5,977 nt of DNA from Legionella genomosp. 1 (GTDB lineage Bacteria > Pseudomonadota > Gammaproteobacteria > Legionellales > Legionellaceae), in assembly GCA_945889365.1 (NCBI GenBank), contig CAMDBQ010000099.1, positions 1-5,977 on the forward strand. The letters are read 5' to 3'. The position numbers and the translations under genes are program-made. The first letter of the stretch is position 1. Each line of letters opens with the position of its first letter. The notes under the pieces were generated by a model, which was not told the origin of the DNA, did not search any database, and saw only the letters and a list, made by a program, of their open reading frames with translations. Positions 1-3,701 of the stretch are shown here, piece after piece.

Positions 1-565
1 GACCGTGGGCACCGCGAAAGAAATGAGTAATGGTATGCCGTGATGTCTCATCTGGTATAAACCGTACGGCAATACCCATGACAATACCTAAAAATAATAC
101 GCTTATAACCTGATTATCAAGAAACGGCGAAACAATTGTGGTCGGAATAAGATGGGCTATATGCTGAAAATAACTCACGCCAGCAGCCCCTTGCTCCGTC
201 GCATTGGTGGCTAAATTCGTAGATACAGCGACCATGCCGGGCTGGATAAGCATATATAACAGGCAGCTAATGCCTGCTGCTACCAAGGTCGTTCCCAGCG
301 TATAACACATCGTCCGGCGCCAAATTGTGCGCATGAGGCCATCTGATCTGTAATTGGAGAGGGTGACAATAATGGATAAAGCAATAATGGGTAAGCTAAT
401 GCATTTGAATATACGAATAAATACGTCTGCAATAAACAATCCAAATGACGTTAAAAACGAGATATCTGACATACCGCACACTACGCCCAACAAAATCATC
501 ACTGCGTATAGAAATGGTGTGCTAAGCAAAAATTTTGTTTTTTTTGTAGCGTGCTGTGCGAACAT
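1..565 (-). CDS. Dicarboxylate/amino acid:cation symporter (DAACS/SDF family), N-terminal part
   Basis: The first 188 codons of an inner-membrane secondary transporter are visible; the rest lies beyond position 1. Translation begins MFAQHATKKTKFLL and gives alternating hydrophobic segments. Residues about 12-32 form TM1. Residues about 41-67 contain FIRIFKCISLPIIALSIIV, matching the TM2 region of GltP/DctA-type carriers (the FIRLIKMIVVPLVF type). Two further segments lie around 85-108 and 150-168. Family members couple uptake of glutamate, aspartate, C4-dicarboxylates or neutral amino acids to Na+ or H+. The substrate-binding C-terminal half is not visible, so substrate cannot be named. The ATG at 563-565 was chosen because an in-frame stop lies six codons upstream and an AAAGG ribosome site precedes it. 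Only 19 nt separate it from the pilX-like stop codon, with no terminator between, so it is probably the last-seen gene of the pilin operon. Family assignment is good; the full-length state is unknown. Confidence 0.8.
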   Translation of the reverse strand, partial: MFAQHATKKTKFLLSTPFLYAVMILLGVVCGMSDISFLTSFGLFIADVFIRIFKCISLPIIALSIIVTLSNYRSDGLMRTIWRRTMCYTLGTTLVAAGISCLLYMLIQPGMVAVSTNLATNATEQGAAGVSYFQHIAHLIPTTIVSPFLDNQVISVLFLGIVMGIAVRFIPDETSRHTITHFFRGAHG

Positions 566-584
566 GTGGGTGCCTTTTATTCAA

Positions 585-1115
585 TTAATCGAAAATTTTA
601 TCATGCATCGTATTTGTGTCAAGTAAAACTTTGATTGTTCGCCAACTGACAACCCCCTGATGAATCCTAATCGCCGTTAATTGACAAATATCAGTCTCAG
701 CGGGCTTTGCCATCCGCAGCTGCAGGACTACATGGGGTGCTTGCGTTTTAACAAGCGTAACCAACCAGTGATGGCTTCCAAGCGGTATTGCTCCACTAGC
801 CATCTGCAAACAAGGATACAAGCCTAAGTCTTCCACTACATAAGTATATTGAGCAAACTTGCATCCTTGATGAGCCCCCACCCATTCCACCAATTGATTA
901 GGATTTTTATCTCGGACCAGACAAGCAGATTGTGTTAGATCCAGTTTAGTTATGATATGTTCCATTTCAGACAATTGCTGATGATTCATCACAACTTGAT
1001 TACCTGATCTAATATATAAATAAATGCTCTGCATTAGGGATAGCACTAGCAAAGCCAAGATCACAATCATCATCATGGCGGTTAACAGCACAATCCCTGT
1101 CTGACGATGATTCAT
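585..1115 (-). CDS. pilX: PilX-like minor type IV pilin, 176 aa
   Basis: This is a probable minor pilin of the type IV pilus tip or initiation complex in the inner membrane and periplasm. The N-terminus MNHRQTG followed by a roughly 25-residue hydrophobic helix (8-33) is the PilX_N type, with a prepilin-peptidase-like glycine at position 7. The glutamate normally found at mature residue 5 is absent (T12 there), as is common for PilX/GspK-like tip subunits. The soluble part is short and carries four cysteines (C65, C85, C102, C144), enough for two disulfides; it has no recognisable enzymatic motif. Its ATG overlaps the pilW-like stop codon as ATGA, so translation is probably coupled. GspK pseudopilins have a similar N-terminus but are usually about 300 residues, which makes PilX the better call. 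The identity rests on N-terminal type, size and gene order rather than on strong motif identity. Confidence 0.7.
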   Translation of the reverse strand: MNHRQTGIVLLTAMMMIVILALLVLSLMQSIYLYIRSGNQVVMNHQQLSEMEHIITKLDLTQSACLVRDKNPNQLVEWVGAHQGCKFAQYTYVVEDLGLYPCLQMASGAIPLGSHHWLVTLVKTQAPHVVLQLRMAKPAETDICQLTAIRIHQGVVSWRTIKVLLDTNTMHDKIFD

Positions 1116-1819
1116 GGTGATCTGACCCTGGTTACAAGCTCTAACGTACGGCCACCATTCAAACCTAAACGGTTTTGCACAAGCGTGTTTTTAGATTCCC
1201 TTACTCCAGCTGACATGGTTTTAACAAGCGATGTTAACTCATCCGTATGCTCACGTTGATAAAACAAACCACCTTGCGGTCTTACAAAAAATCGCTCCTG
1301 CACCCATTCACCGATATAAATGGGTGGTTGATATGTAAACGCCAGCGGTTTTTCAAGCGTAATTTGCTGACCATTGACCTCACGAAGTCGATGGATCTCT
1401 GCATGGTAACAATCGGCAATCAGAATGGGGTGTGAAACGTGAAGCGTTTTCTTGTGAGTTATCAACAGATGCGTTGGACTTGATATATCCGTCACCACGT
1501 CAAAATAAGGACTCATGCGATTGATTCGTAAGTCCTTGTGACTCACATTAATTGCCATGACAGGCTCACCTCCCTCTCGATGATCCACTATATTTAAACG
1601 ATCAAGATTAAGGCAAGGCGTAAACCCCGCCTGACGGATACTATCGCGCATAAAATCAGATGCCAGTTGCAGCTCCATCGCCTCATCCAAAGCCGTTTGC
1701 AGATGGTTATACTGTCGTTTCATGCTGATATAGTGATTCATCAATGCCGTCATGAGAAGACTTGCCAGTAACAGACTAATCATTATTTCAGGCAATCCAG
1801 CGCCTTGTTGATTATTCAT
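1112..1819 (-). CDS. pilW: PilW-like minor type IV prepilin, 235 aa
   Basis: This is a minor pilin thought to help prime pilus assembly with PilV and PilX. The leader MNNQQG ends in the glycine cut by prepilin peptidase; the mature protein starts AGLPEIMISLLLASLL, with the required glutamate at mature position 5 (E11) inside the hydrophobic helix (7-27). SIRQAGFTPC (60-69) matches the PilW region that reads IRQAGYxGC, and LIADCYHA (133-140) matches the second conserved cysteine region, so C69 and C137 probably form the family disulfide. A start 12 codons further upstream is open (position 1855). It was rejected because it would put about 18 charged and bulky residues before the cleavage glycine and has no advantage in ribosome site, whereas the ATG at 1817-1819 is preceded by GCGGAAC. 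That ATG overlaps the end of the upstream pilin gene by 8 nt. Confidence 0.82.
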   Translation of the reverse strand: MNNQQGAGLPEIMISLLLASLLMTALMNHYISMKRQYNHLQTALDEAMELQLASDFMRDSIRQAGFTPCLNLDRLNIVDHREGGEPVMAINVSHKDLRINRMSPYFDVVTDISSPTHLLITHKKTLHVSHPILIADCYHAEIHRLREVNGQQITLEKPLAFTYQPPIYIGEWVQERFFVRPQGGLFYQREHTDELTSLVKTMSAGVRESKNTLVQNRLGLNGGRTLELVTRVRSP

Positions 1820-1988
1820 TTTGTTCCGCAATATTATCCGATTGTAGTAATGCATTCATGCGAACATGGGCTTGATTAAACAGTTGACTAACGTGCCATT
1901 GTTGCGTTAACAAGGCTAGTGAGGTGGTGGTTACCAACAGTAACGACACCAATACCTCGATTAATGAAAAACCGTCTGATGAGTTCAT
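1812..1988 (-). CDS. pilV: Very short PilV-like type IV prepilin, 58 aa
   Basis: This is a 58-codon gene encoding a textbook class III signal: MNSSDG|FSLIEVLVSLLLV, with glycine -1 (G6), phenylalanine +1 and glutamate +5 (E11). A hydrophobic helix runs to about residue 27, followed by only about 30 residues of polar helix (QQWHVSQLFNQAH onward) and a TAA stop. PilV-type pilins normally have well over 100 residues with a C-terminal globular head, which is missing here. The ribosome site CAGGGA lies 5 nt before the ATG. The stop codon lies inside the pilW-like start (ATGAATAA), so coupling to pilW is intact and the gene looks designed rather than recently broken. It could be a headless pilin acting only through its helix, or a remnant kept for translational coupling. 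The prepilin nature is secure; the PilV label comes mainly from gene order. Confidence 0.75.
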   Translation of the reverse strand: MNSSDGFSLIEVLVSLLLVTTTSLALLTQQWHVSQLFNQAHVRMNALLQSDNIAEQNE

Positions 1989-2053
1989 TTTAATTCCCTG
2001 GGCTGGACTGTTGAGGCAAGCTTACAGCGAATTTATTTCTAAATACAATAAAA

Positions 2054-2082
2054 ATAAAATTAACCCTAGTTGCATTTTGCAA
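2054..2082 (-). promoter_or_regulatory. Candidate promoter of the pilin operon
   Basis: Reading leftward, TTGCAA (2082-2077) and TTTTAT (2059-2054) are 17 nt apart, followed by a leader of about 60 nt to the pilV-like ATG. The -10 is weak. A sigma-54 or sigma-28 promoter was looked for as an alternative and not recognised. Confidence 0.3.
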
Positions 2083-2098
2083 AACAATCTCGCAATAT
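2070..2098 (+). promoter_or_regulatory. Candidate HU gene promoter
   Basis: TTGCAT (2070-2075) and CAATAT (2093-2098) are separated by 17 nt and sit 34 nt upstream of the HU start codon. The -35 lies in the dyad TTGCA-TTT-TGCAA (2070-2082), which also supplies the candidate -35 of the divergent pilin operon. Confidence 0.45.
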
Positions 2099-2131
2099 GA
2101 TGTTGTAGTAATAAAAACCAAGGAGAAACAC

Positions 2132-2407
2132 ATGAAAAAGAAGGAACTGATTGCCGCGATAAGCAAAGCGTCAGGCATGGCCAAAAATGAATCGGAAGTT
2201 GCATTGAATGCCGTTATTAGCTGCATTAGCGATTTACTCGGTAGAGGCGACTCTATCGTATTACCTGGATTTGCAAGTTTGAAAGTTAAAGAACGTGCAG
2301 CGCGAACAGGTCGCAACCCATCTACTGGAAAACCTATTAATATTGCTGCAAGCAAAATTGTAAGCTTTAAAACCGGATCAAAATTAAAAGAAGCCATCAA
2401 TTCCTAA
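2132..2407 (+). CDS. hupB: HU-family nucleoid DNA-binding protein, 91 aa
   Basis: This is a small histone-like protein that binds and bends DNA without much sequence preference as a dimer, in the nucleoid. Length and layout are typical. The N-terminal helices are residues 2-39. The beta arm contains VKERAARTGRNPSTGK (52-67), where P63 is the proline that intercalates at the DNA kink. The C-terminal segment SFKTGSKLKEAIN (78-90) is the usual final helix. VKERAARTGRNP is HU-beta-like rather than IHF-like. One oddity is that the conserved turn GFGTF reads GFASL (46-50), and residue 31 is a cysteine, so this may be a divergent paralogue. The ribosome site AAGGAG (2120-2125) is strong with 6 nt spacing. 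The gene is transcribed alone, between its own candidate promoter and a strong terminator, divergent from the pilin genes. Confidence 0.93.
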   Translation: MKKKELIAAISKASGMAKNESEVALNAVISCISDLLGRGDSIVLPGFASLKVKERAARTGRNPSTGKPINIAASKIVSFKTGSKLKEAINS

Positions 2408-2431
2408 GGTCTGTTTAAAGCAGCTTAATCG

Positions 2432-2460
2432 TCCCGCGGCTTATCCGCGGGATTTTTTTT
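2432..2460 (+). terminator. Intrinsic terminator of the HU gene
   Basis: An 8-bp perfect GC-rich stem, TCCCGCGG / CCGCGGGA, with a 5-nt loop (CTTAT) is followed directly by eight T residues. It starts 24 nt after the HU stop codon and insulates the downstream RNA gene. Confidence 0.93.
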
Positions 2461-2491
2461 GCGCAGAACATAAATTATTTTTCAAATCGCC

Positions 2492-2520
2492 TTGCATATG
2501 TACAAATTGCCTGCTAGATT
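2492..2520 (+). promoter_or_regulatory. Extended -10 promoter of the sRNA gene
   Basis: TTGCAT (2492-2497), a 17-nt spacer, and TAGATT (2515-2520) preceded by TGC, an extended -10 element. This predicts transcription starting near A2525-A2527. Only about 31 nt separate it from the HU terminator. A GacA/LetA-type box (TNAGAAATTTCTNA) is not seen in that gap or just before it. Confidence 0.65.
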
Positions 2521-2526
2521 TAACAC

Positions 2527-2655
2527 ATGGCTTCTAAGGACAGGGGTCGTACGAAAGGGATTTTGATTCAGAAGGAACTGAACTTCAAGGACGAAACGCA
2601 GGGCCAATTACCCTGCGTGATTGTACCAGCCAGGGCTTCTGCCCTGGTTTTTTTT
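2527..2655 (+). ncRNA. Candidate CsrA/RsmA-binding sRNA (RsmY/RsmZ/CsrB-like)
   Basis: This is a predicted free-standing RNA of about 129 nt bounded by its own promoter and terminator. It carries four ARGGA motifs, the core of the CsrA/RsmA recognition element, with GGA at 2538-2540, 2558-2560, 2574-2576 and 2589-2591. Chance predicts well under one ARGGA in this length. The third is displayed ideally: TTCAG (2567-2571) pairs with CTGAA (2578-2582), leaving AAGGAA as a hexaloop. The fourth can sit in a smaller hairpin, TTC-AAGGAC-GAA. After them come a stable 8-bp stem (ACGCAGGG / CCCTGCGT, 2596-2618) and the terminator hairpin. Such RNAs titrate CsrA and so relieve its translational repression of stationary-phase, motility and virulence genes. 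Motifs and boundaries are seen; the function is inferred from family knowledge. An open frame starting at 2527 has no ribosome site and reads through the terminator, so it is not proposed as a gene. An unrelated sRNA remains possible. Confidence 0.7.
2630..2655 (+). terminator. Intrinsic terminator of the sRNA
   Basis: The stem CCAGGGC / GCCCTGG (2630-2636 and 2641-2647) closes a TTCT loop and is followed by eight T residues. The last two Ts are also part of the stop codon (2654-2656) of the convergent transpeptidase gene. On the opposite strand the hairpin lacks a U-tract, so it is not a good terminator for that gene. Confidence 0.9.
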
Positions 2656-3328
2656 AGGCTAAATAACTTGAATGTGATAAGTAGTTACGATCAGGATAAT
2701 AAGCAAACACCACTGACCCGCCTTTGATTGTATTGATTACCGGTTTAGCCAGGGTTTTGGCAATAGACGGACAACCCCAACTACGACCTGCATGACCCGA
2801 TTTGCGAATGTAATCCGGTTCAACATACCATGCGCCATGAATTACTACACGACGATTATAGGCATTGTCATTAAAGCCCTTTTCCAAACCTTGCAAATTT
2901 AATGAGTAACCATTTGAACCCATATAGGTATCACGCGTTACAAATGTACCCAAACTGGTTTGCTTGCTGGATGATACATTGGAAAAGTGGCTCGGCGTAG
3001 TTGCGCCTGAATTTTGACCATGAGCAACATAGGTATTATATAAAAGGCGAGCGCGATTCACATCGAAAACCCACATACGCGGTCTTGATGAAGGCAATGA
3101 GTAATCGATAACCGTCAGCACTGGTTTTTTAACTGATCCACGGCGGGATGCTTTGTGATAGGCAGATAACGCAAGTTTAAGAACGCGTTTATTAAGTTGG
3201 GGTGCCTTTTGCCCTAAATGTTTAACTTCAGAATTAACATCCTTTGAGGAATTTGCAAAACTCGTTGAGCTGGATGCTACGTTGGTGGCCAATATTGCCA
3301 TTGTAATTAAGGTAAAAATTATATTCAT
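2654..3328 (-). CDS. Secreted murein L,D-transpeptidase catalytic-domain protein (YkuD_2 type), 224 aa
   Basis: This is a periplasmic cysteine transpeptidase-like enzyme predicted to act on peptidoglycan tetrapeptide stems, forming 3-3 crosslinks or attaching proteins, or trimming as some relatives do. A signal peptide covers residues 1-25, with likely cleavage after SFA. A basic helical linker runs to about 68 and the catalytic fold spans about 70-212. The catalytic signature is visible as VVIHGAWYV (161-169, H164) and GRSWGCPSI (181-189, nucleophile C186). The HG and SxGCP pair is the variant typical of the YkuD_2 family rather than classical YkuD (HGT and SHGC). No peptidoglycan-binding domain such as LysM is present, and the length suits a stand-alone catalytic protein. 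The start has CTGGAG 4 nt upstream. It is monocistronic with its own promoter, convergent with the sRNA and divergent from putA. The exact reaction (LD-transpeptidase or LD-carboxypeptidase) cannot be told from sequence alone. Confidence 0.88.
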   Translation of the reverse strand: MNIIFTLITMAILATNVASSSTSFANSSKDVNSEVKHLGQKAPQLNKRVLKLALSAYHKASRRGSVKKPVLTVIDYSLPSSRPRMWVFDVNRARLLYNTYVAHGQNSGATTPSHFSNVSSSKQTSLGTFVTRDTYMGSNGYSLNLQGLEKGFNDNAYNRRVVIHGAWYVEPDYIRKSGHAGRSWGCPSIAKTLAKPVINTIKGGSVVFAYYPDRNYLSHSSYLA

Positions 3329-3382
3329 AAATCTCCAGTCTTCTCGTTACTTTTGCACTGCGTATCGGTGCAGAAAGCGGCT

Positions 3383-3411
3383 ATTATATTAACAAATCTA
3401 GCGTTTGTAAA
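3383..3411 (-). promoter_or_regulatory. Sigma-70 promoter of the L,D-transpeptidase gene
   Basis: Reading leftward, TTTACA (3411-3406), 17 nt, then a perfect TATAAT (3388-3383). The predicted start near 3376 gives a leader of about 48 nt that contains a small dyad, TGCAC/GTGCA, around 3357-3375. This is the best promoter match in the window. Confidence 0.8.
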
Positions 3412-3701
3412 ATCACTATGACCCGTTATTGCCCAATACTGGAAAACATTAATCATATCATAATGTTATCTCAAGTTAAAGCATCCGAAACAGGGACCAT
3501 AATTGACCATATGGTAAACACCAGTGCGATTCGTTCCGCATATTACCACAAAATAAGATCAAAATATACACACATTTAATTAAATTAGTTCTATTTAGGG
3601 GCTTTAGTTGATGGATTTTATCAGTAAATTGGGCTATTATTGGTGTTTATCACACCATTAATCTGTGGTTTGACTGAGATCACATTTATTTGGAGGTCAT
3701 T
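3412..3701. promoter_or_regulatory. Intergenic control region between the L,D-transpeptidase gene and putA
   Basis: No protein or RNA gene is supported in these 290 nt. The dyad AACATTA-N9-TAATGTT (3445-3467) lies upstream of the transpeptidase promoter. GACCATA occurs twice, 10 bp apart (3495 and 3505), and the second copy is inside the palindrome ACCATATGGT (3506-3515). A weak candidate putA promoter is TTACCA (3543-3548), 16 nt, TATACA (3565-3570). The dyad TGGTGT-N5-ACACCA occupies 3641-3657, and the CRP-like TTTGA-N6-TCACA occupies 3669-3684. The motifs are directly visible; assignment to any regulator is inference. Confidence 0.35.
3669..3684 (+). promoter_or_regulatory. CRP/FNR-like binding site before putA
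   Basis: TTTGA-N6-TCACA differs by one base from the CRP core TGTGA-N6-TCACA, and its right half continues as GATCACATTT, the full consensus half-site. It lies only 7 nt before the putA ribosome site. If transcription starts upstream, bound protein would block rather than activate. Confidence 0.3.

Noticed and set aside
354..626. 90-codon plus-strand frame near the left end
   Set aside because: It is a shadow of the symporter and pilX-like genes on the minus strand, which have clear family motifs; it has no ribosome site.
1820..1855. Upstream start giving a 247-aa PilW
   Set aside because: It adds 12 residues before MNNQQG, producing an atypically long bulky leader. The internal ATG has the normal short leader and a GGA-containing ribosome site.
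1990..2400. 136-codon minus-strand frame across the HU gene
   Set aside because: It is a shadow antisense to the certain HU gene; the composition is the complement of HU codons.
2527..2727. 66-codon open frame over the sRNA region
   Set aside because: It would be leaderless, has no ribosome site, and reads through a strong intrinsic terminator into the 3' end of the opposite-strand transpeptidase gene. The RNA structure explains the stretch better.
3463..3579. 38-codon plus-strand frame between the transpeptidase gene and putA
   Set aside because: No ribosome site and no recognisable motif; it overlaps the candidate dyads. It was not strong enough to call.
3619..3631. IHF-like site TATCAGTAAATTG (one mismatch to WATCAANNNNTTR)
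   Set aside because: Such a degenerate 13-mer is expected often by chance in AT-rich DNA, and the mismatch falls on a conserved A.
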